A stretch of 64,000 nt of DNA from Alcanivorax sp. S71-1-4 (GCF_009846755.1 NZ_AQOR01000003.1:157174-221173); one strand, 5' to 3'; counted from the stretch's first letter, positions 54,340-63,430 are shown. Program-made: numbers and translations. Notes: generated by a model not told the origin, from the sequence alone.

Positions 54340-54945
54340 TTAGACGTGCCGTTCCCCGCGCGCCCAGAGCAGGGCATCTTCCAGGCGGTCATTTCCCCAG
54401 AACATGGCGTCGCCAATGATAAACGTCGGCGCACCGAACAGCCCTTTTCGCTGCGCAGCCTCTGTCTGCTCACGCAGACGCTGCCTGTTGGGCTCGCTCT
54501 GTGCACGGTGCAACACCTCCTCTGCATCCTGCCCGAGTATCGCCAACGTGTCGGCGACCACCCCGGGCTGATCGATGTCAACGTCCTCGCCAAAGTGCAG
54601 CCACATCATGCGCCGGCAGAAATCCCCCACCCAGGGTTCTTCGCTGGCCAGCAGGGCCACGCGCAACGGCAACAGCGCGCGGCGCGGAAACACCGACGGA
54701 TGTCGCCACGGCAATCCATATTTGGCACACAGCCGTGGCATGTCCTGCCTCAAGGCATACTCACCCTTGGCTTTCTGCACCACGAAGGGTGAACTGTCCC
54801 AACCCAGCGCGCGAAATACCGGACCAAGCAGAAACGGCTTCCAGGCTATGTCGACCCCCGCCTGCCGCGCCAGCGGTTCGACCCGCATGATCGCCGGGTA
54901 ACTGTAATTGCTGGCGAATTCAAACCACACTTCCATTGTCGTCAT
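54340..54945 (-). CDS. 2-hydroxychromene-2-carboxylate isomerase-like (DsbA/kappa-GST fold)
   Basis: 201 residues. VWFEFASNYSYPAIMRVEPL places a serine where DsbA has the CxxC motif, as in HCCA isomerase/kappa-GST enzymes. PFLLGPVFRALGWDSSPFVV and a C-terminal LFGAPTFIIGDAMFWGNDRL are conserved. These glutathione-dependent enzymes act in aromatic degradation or conjugation. The start at 54945 has GGAG eight bases upstream; the gene begins five bases after the oxygenase stop, so both are coexpressed. Confidence 0.87.
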   Translation of the reverse strand: MTTMEVWFEFASNYSYPAIMRVEPLARQAGVDIAWKPFLLGPVFRALGWDSSPFVVQKAKGEYALRQDMPRLCAKYGLPWRHPSVFPRRALLPLRVALLASEEPWVGDFCRRMMWLHFGEDVDIDQPGVVADTLAILGQDAEEVLHRAQSEPNRQRLREQTEAAQRKGLFGAPTFIIGDAMFWGNDRLEDALLWARGERHV

Positions 54946-54950
54946 GCCCG

Positions 54951-55814
54951 TCACTCCAGAATCACCAGACAACGCAGCTCAATGCTCTCCCGTGGCGGCA
55001 CCGACGCCGGCCCCTGCGGCAGTTCAAAGGCACAATGTGGCGTAAAGCGTGAAGTACCATTGATGCGGGTATCGTACTGCTTGAACACCAGCATCTCACT
55101 GCGACGCATGGCAGAGTAGAAATACCATCGGTGCCACGGCGAATGCCGCATCAGATAGATGTCGCCGGTACGGTGCGGGTAACGGACCTCGCCCGCCACC
55201 AGGTCCACCGCCGAGACCGTGCGCGCATCGCACAGCGCCAGCGGCGCATCCAGCACCGGCTCCATCAACGGGCGCCAGAAATTCAGAATGCAGAAATGAT
55301 GCACCGCCTCGCGCTCGGCCTCGTCGCCCAGCACCAGCGCGAGCCGGCGCCGCCCGGAGGCTTCTGTGTAGTCGTTGTGGATGCGCCCGTTCACCGGCGC
55401 CGCCCCCGCCTGCCGGCCACGCCCGAAATCCAGTGGCACACGCCGCTGGGGCGCCCGGCGCCGGACCAGATGATCAAACACCAGCGCACGGCGCCCGCCG
55501 GTCAACTGGCAGGCGAGTGAAGCCACTTCCGGGTAACAGCGACGGCGGATGACGTTGTCATCCTGAACATCACAGACCTCACAAGGCATGTCCAGCAAGG
55601 CGAAACCATGCCGCGCCAGCGCCGGCGGCCGCGCCAGCGTGCGGGCATCACGCACCGCCATCAGGCGGCGGTCATAACCGGCGTTTTCCCACGGTTCGCC
55701 ATGGGGTGGAGGAAAGGTGTACTGCACCGGCAGTGGCGCGTTGGCCGGCAGATAACCCAGGGCAGCCTGGACTACGCCCTCCTGTGCCGGTGTGCTGATC
55801 GGGGGATGTTGCAT
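54951..55814 (-). CDS. CmcJ/NvfI-type non-heme oxygenase (2OG-Fe hydroxylase-like)
   Basis: 287 residues resembling hydroxylase/desaturase AsaB/CmcJ proteins. The HxD iron motif is in GRIHNDYTEASGRRR, the conserved block HFCILNFWRPLMEPVLDAPL follows, and YPHRTGDIYLMRHSPWHRWY and SEMLVFKQYDTRINGTSRFT supply the distal His and Arg. The family includes cephamycin CmcJ and fungal GA4 desaturase-like enzymes; the substrate is unknown. GGGAG is seven bases before the ATG at 55814. Preceded on the same strand by a LysR regulator. Confidence 0.8.
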   Translation of the reverse strand: MQHPPISTPAQEGVVQAALGYLPANAPLPVQYTFPPPHGEPWENAGYDRRLMAVRDARTLARPPALARHGFALLDMPCEVCDVQDDNVIRRRCYPEVASLACQLTGGRRALVFDHLVRRRAPQRRVPLDFGRGRQAGAAPVNGRIHNDYTEASGRRRLALVLGDEAEREAVHHFCILNFWRPLMEPVLDAPLALCDARTVSAVDLVAGEVRYPHRTGDIYLMRHSPWHRWYFYSAMRRSEMLVFKQYDTRINGTSRFTPHCAFELPQGPASVPPRESIELRCLVILE

Positions 55815-55930
55815 GGTGCCGCTCCCAGGGCCGCCCGGATCGGGCGACTTCATTTCACGGCGCGGCGAGGTCAGGTTCAAACGATGTTCGAGCCCTTTTC
55901 ACATTCCTTGCGGGAATGTGAAGCCATGCA

Positions 55931-56839
55931 TCAATCCTGCATGCCGGTGGCTTCGGCAATGATCCAGTCCGCAACGGCCTGCACTGCCGGCGCAGGCTGC
56001 CCCGGTTGCCAGAGCCAGTACGCGTGCTGGCAGCCAGCAGCCACCGCCGGATCCGCCAGCAGCGCCAGACGGCCATCCGCCAGCATGTCGGCGATCAGCC
56101 CGGTGCGCCCCAGCGCCACGCCCTGACCGGCCAGGGCCGCCTGGATCATCTGGTCGTACTGGTTGAAGCGCAGCACGGCGCGGGGCCGGATTTCCCCCAG
56201 CCCCTGGGCAGCCAGCCAGGGCCGCCAGTGCAGCCAGGGGGTATCAGGGTGGTCAAATTCCAGCAGGCAGACTTCTGCCCACCGTTGCGGCGTGTCCAGC
56301 CCCGAGAGCGCAAGGGAGGGGTGCGCCACCGGCGCCAGCTGTTCCTCAAACAGGCACACCGCACCAGCCGGCGCGTCCTGCGGCGGACAGTAGCGAATGG
56401 CAAGATCGATCCCGTCCCGCGCCGGATGCTCAATCAGGCGATTGCTCGCCGCCACGCGCACATCGATATCCGGGTACCGGGCGTGCAAACGCCCCAGGCG
56501 CGGCAACAGCCACAAACCGGCCACGCCGATACTGGCTGTCACCGTCACCGGCTGCGCCAGAGCAACCGCGGCACGCCCGAGCGCTTCCTGCAACTGCAAC
56601 AACGCAGCGTCGGCACTGCGAAACAACTGCTCGCCAGCGGGTGTAAAGGTAATGCTGCGGTGGCCGCGCACAAACAGCGGCGTCCCCAGTTGCGCCTCCA
56701 GCTGACGAATCTGCCGACTCACCGCTGACTGCGTCAGGCACAGTTCCTCCGCCGCGCGGGAAATGCTCATGCAACGGCCAGCGGCAACAAAGCCGCGCAG
56801 CAGATCAAGCTGAGTGAGGCGAACCAGAGGCAATGGCAT
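55931..56839 (-). CDS. LysR-family regulator (GcvA-like)
   Basis: A 302-residue LTTR. The N-terminal helix-turn-helix reads SISRAAEELCLTQSAVSRQI then RQLEAQLGTPLFVRGHRSIT, and a substrate-binding domain of the GcvA type (IDLAIRYCPPQDAP) follows. It is upstream of, and on the same strand as, the oxygenase-isomerase pair, which it probably controls. The effector is unknown. Confidence 0.93.
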   Translation of the reverse strand: MPLPLVRLTQLDLLRGFVAAGRCMSISRAAEELCLTQSAVSRQIRQLEAQLGTPLFVRGHRSITFTPAGEQLFRSADAALLQLQEALGRAAVALAQPVTVTASIGVAGLWLLPRLGRLHARYPDIDVRVAASNRLIEHPARDGIDLAIRYCPPQDAPAGAVCLFEEQLAPVAHPSLALSGLDTPQRWAEVCLLEFDHPDTPWLHWRPWLAAQGLGEIRPRAVLRFNQYDQMIQAALAGQGVALGRTGLIADMLADGRLALLADPAVAAGCQHAYWLWQPGQPAPAVQAVADWIIAEATGMQD

Positions 56840-56908
56840 GCGCGTTACCGGTGATCAGGAAGACTCACTATAGCGCGGGCGGACATAAAAAAGGTTCATC
56901 GCGCATTA

Positions 56909-56945
56909 GCGGGAAAGCGGGAAAGCGGGAAAGCGGGAAAGCGGG
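56909..56945. repeat. 8-bp tandem repeat (GCGGGAAA, about 4.6 copies)
   Basis: Four exact units GCGGGAAA plus a partial fifth run from 56909 to 56945. It is a simple-sequence repeat that could vary in copy number between strains. Confidence 0.95.
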
Positions 56946-56965
56946 TCAATGATGATCGGCGGCCA

Positions 56966-57082
56966 CGCAGGGTGCGCTGAGCAATGCGCAGTGCATTCGA
57001 TCCAGGCGCAGTTCATTCCCGCAGGATTGGGCGGAGTATCACTCCCCAAACGGTGCGTTTCGCTTTGCTCAACGCACCCTAC
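56966..57082. repeat. Palindromic repeat element, GTAGGGTGCG variant
   Basis: The left end CGCAGGGTGCGCTGAGCAAT resembles the inverse of the right end; at the right, GGTGCGTT (57052-57059) pairs exactly with AACGCACC (57071-57078), followed by CTACGC. This is a diverged relative of the element at 7082-7248. Confidence 0.75.
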
Positions 57083-57120
57083 GCGGCGGCCGCGCCACCG
57101 GGGGAGCTCCCCGCACATAA

Positions 57121-57149
57121 AAAAACGCCCCGCAGAACGGGGCGTTTTT
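57121..57149. terminator. Intrinsic terminator of the rpsF-priB-rpsR-rplI operon
   Basis: AAAAACGCCCCG and CGGGGCGTTTTT are exact complements around a CAGAA loop, with T/A tracts on both sides. It lies 22 bases after the rplI stop (minus strand). Confidence 0.95.
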
Positions 57150-57170
57150 CAGAGGCACCTCACCCTGTGA

Positions 57171-57623
57171 TCAGGCTTCTGCCACGATCACGACTTTCAC
57201 GGTGGTGGTCACTTCGGCGTGCAGTTGCAGGTCGATCTCGAACTCGCCGGTATTGCGCAGTGCGCCGTTCGGCAGTTTCACTTCGGCCTTTTCCACTTCC
57301 ACACCGGTCTGTGCGGTAATGGCGTCCGCGATGTCGCGGGTGCCGACGGAACCGAACAGTTTGCCTTCATCACCGGCCTTGGCACCGATGGTGATCTGGG
57401 CTTCGGCCAGCTTCTCCACACGGGCGTTGGCAGCCGCCATGGCTTCTTCTGCCTGCTTTTGCAGTTCAGCGCGGCGCTCTTCCACCACGGCCAGGTTTTC
57501 CTTGGTCGCCGGCAGGGCCTTGCCTTGCGGAATCAGGAAGTTGCGGCCATAGCCCGGACGCACGTCAACGACGGCACCGAGGTCGCCCAGGTTCTTGATC
57601 TTGTCGAGCAGAATAACTTGCAT
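57171..57623 (-). CDS. rplI: 50S ribosomal protein bL9
   Basis: A 150-residue protein. [20 protein letters not shown] and [20 protein letters not shown] are the bL9 N-terminal domain; a long helix ([20 protein letters not shown]) links to the C-terminal domain. It is the last gene of its operon; a strong terminator follows. Confidence 0.98.
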   Translation of the reverse strand: MQVILLDKIKNLGDLGAVVDVRPGYGRNFLIPQGKALPATKENLAVVEERRAELQKQAEEAMAAANARVEKLAEAQITIGAKAGDEGKLFGSVGTRDIADAITAQTGVEVEKAEVKLPNGALRNTGEFEIDLQLHAEVTTTVKVVIVAEA

Positions 57624-57643
57624 GATCTCTACCTCGCTCCGGC

Positions 57644-57874
57644 TCAGTTGTCGTGGGTGTCGCTATACGGCAGCAGGGCCAGATAGCGAGCCTGTTTGAT
57701 GGCCTGAGCCAGCTGGCGCTGATAACGCGCGCTGGTGCCGGTGATCCGGCTCGGGACGATCTTGCCGGTTTCAGTGATATAGGCTTTCAGGGTATCCAGA
57801 TCCTTGTAATCGATCCGGACAACACCTTCCGCAGTAAAGCGGCAGAACTTGCGACGGCGGAAAAAACGGGCCAT
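57644..57874 (-). CDS. rpsR: 30S ribosomal protein bS18
   Basis: A 76-residue protein starting [20 protein letters not shown], with the conserved [20 protein letters not shown] and [10 protein letters not shown]. It lies between priB and rplI in the normal order. It binds the 30S platform with bS6. Confidence 0.98.
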   Translation of the reverse strand: MARFFRRRKFCRFTAEGVVRIDYKDLDTLKAYITETGKIVPSRITGTSARYQRQLAQAIKQARYLALLPYSDTHDN

Positions 57875-57897
57875 TGGAAAATCTCCTCAGAATTCGG

Positions 57898-58239
57898 TCA
57901 TTCGAAGCATTCGATGTGGCTGGCGTGCAGTTGCAACCGATCGCGCGCATCTCCCCTTGCTCCGGCGCGGGCCAGAAAGCCCTGCACCCGGATTCGCTGG
58001 CCTTCGGTGAACCCATTGCTGAGCTTTACCTGGGCCTCCCCGGTGAGCATCACGGCCATGCGGGCCTGGACCTCTCTCGGGGTGCCACCTTCCTCCTGCC
58101 GTGAGCGGTGCTCGAGCCAGAATCGTCTGGTCGGCACCCCGGCCGGGGTCAGGCGTATCGTTTCAAGGGAATGGATAACGCCGGTCAGTTCGCAGTGATT
58201 ACGCTCCGGCCGCAGCGGGTGCTTCCTCCCGGCTGTCAT
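57898..58239 (-). CDS. priB: Primosomal replication protein N (PriB)
   Basis: A 113-residue single-OB-fold protein. [20 protein letters not shown] and [20 protein letters not shown], with the C-terminal [20 protein letters not shown], match PriB. It promotes replication restart with PriA and DnaT. The only ATG start overlaps the rpsF end by 41 bases in another frame, unlike the tighter spacing of E. coli; it may be translationally coupled to rpsF. Confidence 0.9.
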   Translation of the reverse strand: MTAGRKHPLRPERNHCELTGVIHSLETIRLTPAGVPTRRFWLEHRSRQEEGGTPREVQARMAVMLTGEAQVKLSNGFTEGQRIRVQGFLARAGARGDARDRLQLHASHIECFE

Positions 58240-58555
58240 TCGACTTGGCCAGCGGCGACGGCTCGGTAACGGCCTCGTCGCGGCGCAGAACCGCGTTACG
58301 GATCACGGCGTCGTTGAAGCGGAAGGTGTTTTCCAGCTCCGCGAGAGTCTCGCCGTCGCACTCGATGTTCATCAGAACATAGTGTGCCTTGTGGATCTTG
58401 TTGATCGGGTAAGCCAGTTGACGGCGGCCCCAGTCTTCAAGACGGTGGATGGCACCCTTGGCTTCCTTGATCATCGCGGTATAGCGCTCGATCATGGCGG
58501 GCACCTGTTCACTCTGGTCCGGGTGGACCAGGAACACGATTTCGTAGTGACGCAT
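58199..58555 (-). CDS. rpsF: 30S ribosomal protein bS6
   Basis: A 118-residue protein. [40 protein letters not shown] and [20 protein letters not shown] are diagnostic. The C-terminal tail is short and acidic/Ala-rich ([12 protein letters not shown]). It is the first gene of the rpsF-priB-rpsR-rplI operon. Confidence 0.98.
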   Translation of the reverse strand: MRHYEIVFLVHPDQSEQVPAMIERYTAMIKEAKGAIHRLEDWGRRQLAYPINKIHKAHYVLMNIECDGETLAELENTFRFNDAVIRNAVLRRDEAVTEPSPLAKSNDSREEAPAAAGA

Positions 58556-58788
58556 TGTCAGCTCCTTACGGATTGGGCAGCCTTCCGCACCAGCGGTAAG
58601 GCAAGGAGTCCCCGGGGCCAGGCCACGGGAAGGGCGGCGATTCTACACCGGGCAGCCCCCGAAACTCAAGGAGTGCCGTGCCGCCCGGCGGCCCACGGAT
58701 TGCCCCAGTCGCCTCCGGCGCGTATTCTGGGCGGCGTGGCCGAAGCCACACACAACATGTACAACAAGAACAATACCGGGGATCCCCC

Positions 58789-59493
58789 ATGTTGAAGCGA
58801 CTGACACCCCTGTCTCTGCTTCTGCTCGCCAGCCTCAGCGGCACGGCCCAGGCCGTGGACTGCGACGCGCCCCTGCACCTGCCCGAACGCCCGCATCTGG
58901 AGCAGTATCAGGACTACAGCGCCTTTATCGCGGACATCATGACGTTCAAGCGCATGGAGGCTGACCAGCTCGAACACCGCCGCCTGTGCCCGACGCTCTA
59001 CGGCGACACCGCCCCGGGCATGGCCACGCATCAGGAAGATCTGGTCGACGCGGTGCAGGCCGCCAGCCACCGGCAACCGTTTGACTACCAGCGCCACGCT
59101 ACCTGGTACAACCGCAGCACCTCGAAGAGCTTTGTGCTCAGCCGGCTGGACGGCAACGAGATGGCGGCGGAACGGCTGCAGGCCGGCCTGGCAACACTGC
59201 AGGATGACGACGCCCGCAGCCTGCCACTGGCGGCCCTGGTACGCCTGCCGTACACCTGGCGCGGGGACAGCCAGCCCGAGGAACAGGCGCGCCAGCAGCA
59301 ACTGATACGCGAGCGCAGCGTCCAGGGCGCCTACGAAGACGCCGCCTTCGGCGAGCAGCGCATCACCGACATGCTCAGCAAGCATGGCATGCGCTTTTAT
59401 TTCAACCGCGCCGGTGATCTGCTGTTTGCCCAGGGCAATGTCTACTACCGCGCTGCCGCCGGCTGCGAACAGAACTGCCTGCTTCCCGATTGA
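58789..59493 (+). CDS. Secreted protein of unknown family (paralogue A)
   Basis: 234 residues with a signal peptide (MLKRLTPLSLLLLASLSGTA, cleavage near AQAVDC). The mature part has PERPHLEQYQDYSAFIADIM and FDYQRHATWYNRSTSKSF, which resemble two segments of the next gene's product. Four cysteines (CDAP, RLCP, GCEQNC) suggest disulfides in the periplasm. I recognise no family. The pair starts downstream of the ribosomal operon and is read in the opposite direction. Confidence 0.72.
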   Translation: MLKRLTPLSLLLLASLSGTAQAVDCDAPLHLPERPHLEQYQDYSAFIADIMTFKRMEADQLEHRRLCPTLYGDTAPGMATHQEDLVDAVQAASHRQPFDYQRHATWYNRSTSKSFVLSRLDGNEMAAERLQAGLATLQDDDARSLPLAALVRLPYTWRGDSQPEEQARQQQLIRERSVQGAYEDAAFGEQRITDMLSKHGMRFYFNRAGDLLFAQGNVYYRAAAGCEQNCLLPD

Positions 59494-59499
59494 CCCGCC

Positions 59500-59943
59500 A
59501 TGCGCCGCTCTGCCCTGCTGACCGCCTCGCTACTGAGCCTGACGCTCACCGGGCAGGCCGACACGGCCTCGCTACGGCCGGAGGACTACCTGCCGCCGCG
59601 GCCGCAATTGTCCGAATATCAGGATGAGAATGCCTTCGTGGCCGACCTGCTGGCCTGGCAACGGGACCGGGCCGGGGTGATCGAACGCATCGAACGTGGC
59701 GAATTGCCGCCACCCGCCGCGCCCCGCCGCAAAGACAACGACTGGCACCATGTGACTGGCCCGGAGGACATCGAGCAGGCGGTCAACAATGCGCGCGGCT
59801 ACCAGCAACCGCGCTATCGGGAAAAGAAGCGCTTCAATCGCACCACTCACCTGAGCTTTCCGCTGCCGCCCTTACCGGTGGAGCAGATGGCCAATGAAGG
59901 CGTGGACCTGACGCCGGAGAAGACGCCAGATCAGTCGCGCTGA
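59500..59943 (+). CDS. Secreted protein of unknown family (paralogue B)
   Basis: 147 residues with a probable signal peptide (MRRSALLTASLLSLTLTGQA, cleavage near DTAS). It repeats the features of the preceding gene: PPRPQLSEYQDENAFVADLL and YREKKRFNRTTHLSF. It lacks the C-terminal third of paralogue A and has no cysteines after the signal. Six bases separate it from paralogue A, and its end overlaps the convergent rlmB gene by 13 bases. Confidence 0.7.
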   Translation: MRRSALLTASLLSLTLTGQADTASLRPEDYLPPRPQLSEYQDENAFVADLLAWQRDRAGVIERIERGELPPPAAPRRKDNDWHHVTGPEDIEQAVNNARGYQQPRYREKKRFNRTTHLSFPLPPLPVEQMANEGVDLTPEKTPDQSR

Positions 59944-60686
59944 AGACGTGGCCGCGCCAGATGATAGAGCACCACCGCGCTGGCGACGGACACATTGAGG
60001 CTCTCGACCTCGCCGACCATGGGGATTTCCAGCAGGTAGTCACACTTGTCGCGGGTCAGCCGGCGCATGCCGTCACCTTCCGCGCCCATCACCACCGCCA
60101 GCGCACCGGCCGGCACGAAATCGTGCAACAACTGGCTGTGCTCATCACGTCCGGTGCCGGCCACCCAGACGCCACGATCACGCAACTGGTCCAGGGTGCG
60201 GGCCAGGTTACCCACCTCGAAATACGGCACAGCCTCAGCCGCCCCGGCGGCGCTGCGGCAGGCCACCGGCGTCAGGCCGGCAGCATTGCGGCGCGGCACG
60301 ATCACACCGTCCACTCCCACAGCATCGGCCGTACGCAGACAGGCGCCGAGGTTGTGCGGATCAGTGACGCCATCCAGCACCAGCAGGAGCGGATCATGGC
60401 CAAGCTGGTCCAGATGGCGCAGCAGCGTGTGCTCATCGCCCGGGGTGCGCGGCCGGGCGCGGGCTGCCACACCCTGGTGTTGCGGCCCGGCATGTTTTTC
60501 CAGCGTCTCGCGGGCGACACGTTGTGGCCGCAGCCCAAACGCCTGCGCCTGGTCACAGAGGTGCTGCAGACGGTCTTCGCCACGCTCGGCGCGGCTGTCG
60601 AGCACAAACAGTTCCAGCACCGCCTCGGGGCGGTGCCGAAGCAGGCTTTCCACGGCGTGCAGGCCGGCAAACCAGATCGGTTTCAT
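59931..60686 (-). CDS. rlmB: 23S rRNA (guanosine2251-2'-O)-methyltransferase
   Basis: A 251-residue SpoU methyltransferase. MKPIWFAGLHAVESLLRHRP is the RlmB N-terminus; LLVLDGVTDPHNLGACLRTA, VAVVMGAEGDGMRRLTRDKC and IPMVGEVESLNVSVASAVVL are the three knot motifs. It uses S-adenosylmethionine to methylate G2251 in the ribosomal P loop. It follows rnr by 39 bases. Confidence 0.97.
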   Translation of the reverse strand: MKPIWFAGLHAVESLLRHRPEAVLELFVLDSRAERGEDRLQHLCDQAQAFGLRPQRVARETLEKHAGPQHQGVAARARPRTPGDEHTLLRHLDQLGHDPLLLVLDGVTDPHNLGACLRTADAVGVDGVIVPRRNAAGLTPVACRSAAGAAEAVPYFEVGNLARTLDQLRDRGVWVAGTGRDEHSQLLHDFVPAGALAVVMGAEGDGMRRLTRDKCDYLLEIPMVGEVESLNVSVASAVVLYHLARPRLQRD

Positions 60687-60725
60687 CGTCTTCCCATACG
60701 CGACGCGACGCGCCGCGCCTGATCG

Positions 60726-63266
60726 TTATTTACGGCGTGCGGGCTTGCCGCCGCTCCTCGCGGCACCCTGTTTGCTGCCCTGGGCTGCACCGGTGCTCTT
60801 GCCGCCACCCTGCTTGCCCGGCCGCGCAGCGGCTTTCTTGCCCGGGACACGTTTGTCCGGGACACGTTTGTCCGGGGCGCGCTTGCCCGAGGTACGCCCG
60901 CCCTGGTTGCCCTTGCCTTTTGCCGGCACCCCGCCGTCTTTCGGGAAACGGCCTTCGGCCAGCGCCTGGCGCACGCCCCCCTGTTTACGGCCCTGACGCG
61001 GCTGCTCCTGCGCCAGTTGCAGATCGATCTTGCGATCCTCAACGTGCACTGCGGCCACCTGCACACGCACGGCATCGCCGAGGCGGAACTGACGCCCGGA
61101 GGATTCGCCGATCAGCATGTGGCGCTTGTCGTCGTGGTGGTAATAGTCGCTATCCAGGTTGGCCACATGTACCAGACCATCGACATACAACTCGTTGATC
61201 TGCACGAACAGACCGAAGTTGGTCACACCGCTGATCACGCCTTCGAACACATCACCAATGTGCTGCTGCATGAACTGGCACTTGAGCCACTGGACCACAT
61301 CGCGGGTGGCGTCATCGGCCCGGCGCTCGGTCATGGAGCAGTGCTCGCCCAGTTGCACCATGGCAGCCTGGTCATAAGGCAGGATGCGCTGGCGCGGCAG
61401 CTTCGCCAGCTTGCCCGGATTGTGGGTGTGCTTGGGCACGTCGCCACTGCGAATCAGGTAGCGGATCGCCCGGTGTACCAGCAGGTCGGGATAGCGGCGG
61501 ATCGGCGAGGTGAAGTGCGTATAGGCGCCGTAGGCCAGACCGAAATGGCCCTTGTTCTCGGCGGCATAGCGCGCCTGGGTCAGTGAGCGCAGCATCACGG
61601 TCTGGATCAGAATGCGGTCAGGCCGCTCACCGATGGACGACGCCAGCTTCTGGAACACCGCCGGCTTGGCATCGCCGTCTTTTTTCGACCAGGCCAGGGT
61701 CAGGCCCAGCGGACCGAGGAAATCCTTCAGCGTCTGCAGTTTTTCCTGCTTCGGCGGCTCGTGGTTGCGGAACAGGGCCGGCAGACCGGACTGCTCGAGC
61801 AGGCGCGCGGCGCAGATGTTTGCCGCCAGCATCGCTTCCTCGATCATCATGTGCGCCACATTGCGATGCACCGGCTCGATAGCGCGAATCTTTTTCTGTT
61901 CGTCGTACAGGATGCGTGTTTCCACGGTATCGAAATCAATCGCACCGCGTTCGTCACGCCGCTTGCGCAGCGCCTGGTAGAGCGCGTGATACTCGGTCAG
62001 CATGCTGCGCAGGTCTTTGTCGAGCTCCTCACGCACAGCCTGCCCTTCCGGGCTGTCCGGCCGCTCAATGAAGGCACCGACCTTGGTATAGGTCAGGCGC
62101 TTGCGTGAGCGCATCACGCCTTCGGCAAAGGTGAAGCCAGTGATGCGGCCATTGCCGGAAATCTGCATTTCGCAGAACAGACACAGGCGGTCCACGTCCG
62201 GGTTCAGCGAGCACAGGCCGTTGGAGAGTTTCTCCGGCAGCATCGGGATCACCCGGTTGGGGAAATACACCGAGGTGCCACGGCGGTGCGCCTCTTCATC
62301 CAGTGCCGCGCCGGGCTGGACATAGTGCGACACGTCGGCAATCGCCACGATCAGCCGCCAGCCACGCCGCCAGCGGCGCTTCTCGATATAGACGGCATCG
62401 TCGAAGTCACGTGCGTCTTCACCATCGATGGTGACCAGCGGCAAATCGCGCAGGTCAACGCGGCCTTTCTTGGCCTTCTCCGCCACGGTGTCCTCGATGG
62501 CGGCGGCTTCCTGCTCCACGGCAGCCGGCCACACGAACGGGATGTCGTGGCTGCGCAACGCCACGTCCACTTCCATGCCCGGCTGATCCGGCGAGGCAAT
62601 CACTTCCAGCAGCCGGGCCTGCAGGCGCGGGTCACGCTGGTCGGGGTACTGCGTGATCTCGGCACGCACATGGTCGCCTTCACGCAGGGTGAGGCCGTTC
62701 ATGTCGGCAATCAGCACGTCGGTGGTAATGCGGCGGTTGGCAGGCTCTATGCCGGGCCCGGCGGAGGTGCGGATGTAGCGGCCCACGATGTCGGTATTGG
62801 CCCGCTCGATCACTTCGACAATACGCCCTTCGCGCTTACCGAAGCGGTTGCGGCCCTCGGCGCTGACCAGCACCCGGTCGCCATCCAGCACAGCCAGCAT
62901 CTGGCGCGGGGAGAGAAACAGGTCTTCAGCACCCTGTTCGTCCGGGATCACAAAGCCAAAGCCATCGCGGTGTCCCTGAACGCGACCGGGAATCAGGTCC
63001 ATGCGCTCGACAATGCCGTACTGGCCACGCCGGTTCTCGACCAGCTGGCCATCGCGCAACATGGCTTTCAACCGCCGGCGCAGCGCCTCGCGATCCTGTT
63101 CGTCGTCACCAACCTGCAGCAGCACTTCGAGCTGGTCACGGGTCAGCGGCCGGCCCTCGTCATTCAGCACCTGGAGGATCAGCTCCCGGCTGGCCACCGG
63201 CCGTTCATACTTCGACGCTTCGCGGGCCGCGTGCGGATCACGGTAGCGTCTGTTTTTCTTACTCAT
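60726..63266 (-). CDS. rnr: Ribonuclease R
   Basis: 846 residues. Winged-helix and cold-shock segments precede the RNB catalytic core (DGEDARDFDDAVYIEKRRWR, with the metal-binding Asp residues). An S1 domain (FEGVISGVTNFGLFVQINEL) is followed by a basic Lys/Arg/Gly tail of about 110 residues with short PDKRV repeats. RNase R degrades structured RNA 3' to 5'. The start at 63266 gives MSKKNRRYRDPHAAREASKY. rnr-rlmB is a conserved pair. Confidence 0.97.
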   Translation of the reverse strand: MSKKNRRYRDPHAAREASKYERPVASRELILQVLNDEGRPLTRDQLEVLLQVGDDEQDREALRRRLKAMLRDGQLVENRRGQYGIVERMDLIPGRVQGHRDGFGFVIPDEQGAEDLFLSPRQMLAVLDGDRVLVSAEGRNRFGKREGRIVEVIERANTDIVGRYIRTSAGPGIEPANRRITTDVLIADMNGLTLREGDHVRAEITQYPDQRDPRLQARLLEVIASPDQPGMEVDVALRSHDIPFVWPAAVEQEAAAIEDTVAEKAKKGRVDLRDLPLVTIDGEDARDFDDAVYIEKRRWRRGWRLIVAIADVSHYVQPGAALDEEAHRRGTSVYFPNRVIPMLPEKLSNGLCSLNPDVDRLCLFCEMQISGNGRITGFTFAEGVMRSRKRLTYTKVGAFIERPDSPEGQAVREELDKDLRSMLTEYHALYQALRKRRDERGAIDFDTVETRILYDEQKKIRAIEPVHRNVAHMMIEEAMLAANICAARLLEQSGLPALFRNHEPPKQEKLQTLKDFLGPLGLTLAWSKKDGDAKPAVFQKLASSIGERPDRILIQTVMLRSLTQARYAAENKGHFGLAYGAYTHFTSPIRRYPDLLVHRAIRYLIRSGDVPKHTHNPGKLAKLPRQRILPYDQAAMVQLGEHCSMTERRADDATRDVVQWLKCQFMQQHIGDVFEGVISGVTNFGLFVQINELYVDGLVHVANLDSDYYHHDDKRHMLIGESSGRQFRLGDAVRVQVAAVHVEDRKIDLQLAQEQPRQGRKQGGVRQALAEGRFPKDGGVPAKGKGNQGGRTSGKRAPDKRVPDKRVPGKKAAARPGKQGGGKSTGAAQGSKQGAARSGGKPARRK
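60843..60887 (-). repeat. 15-bp tandem repeat inside the rnr tail
   Basis: Two exact 15-bp units (CGGGACACGTTTGTC) and a diverged third encode DKRVP repeats of the basic C-terminal tail of RNase R. Copy number may vary between strains without frameshift. Confidence 0.85.
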
Positions 63267-63430
63267 GAAATATCGTCTTTCCCTGGATAGGCCCCTCGTC
63301 GGGGGGAACGAAGGCGGCACCGGCTGGCGCCGCCCGATGAATGGATGATCATGGTACCCATAGTGGGGCCAGACCCGGCCCCACGCAACCGCGACCGTCA
63401 CCGTTCACTGTGAAATTTCGCAAGAAAGGT

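Larger units (their letters stand above)
56840..57120. other. Intergenic region upstream of the LysR gene
   Basis: No gene is supported in about 330 bases between the LysR gene and rplI. It holds an 8-bp tandem repeat (56909-56945), a GTAGGGTGCG-family repeat (56966-57082) and the rplI-operon terminator at 57121. The LysR promoter must be read leftwards from 56840-56900, where no clear box is visible. Confidence 0.5.
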
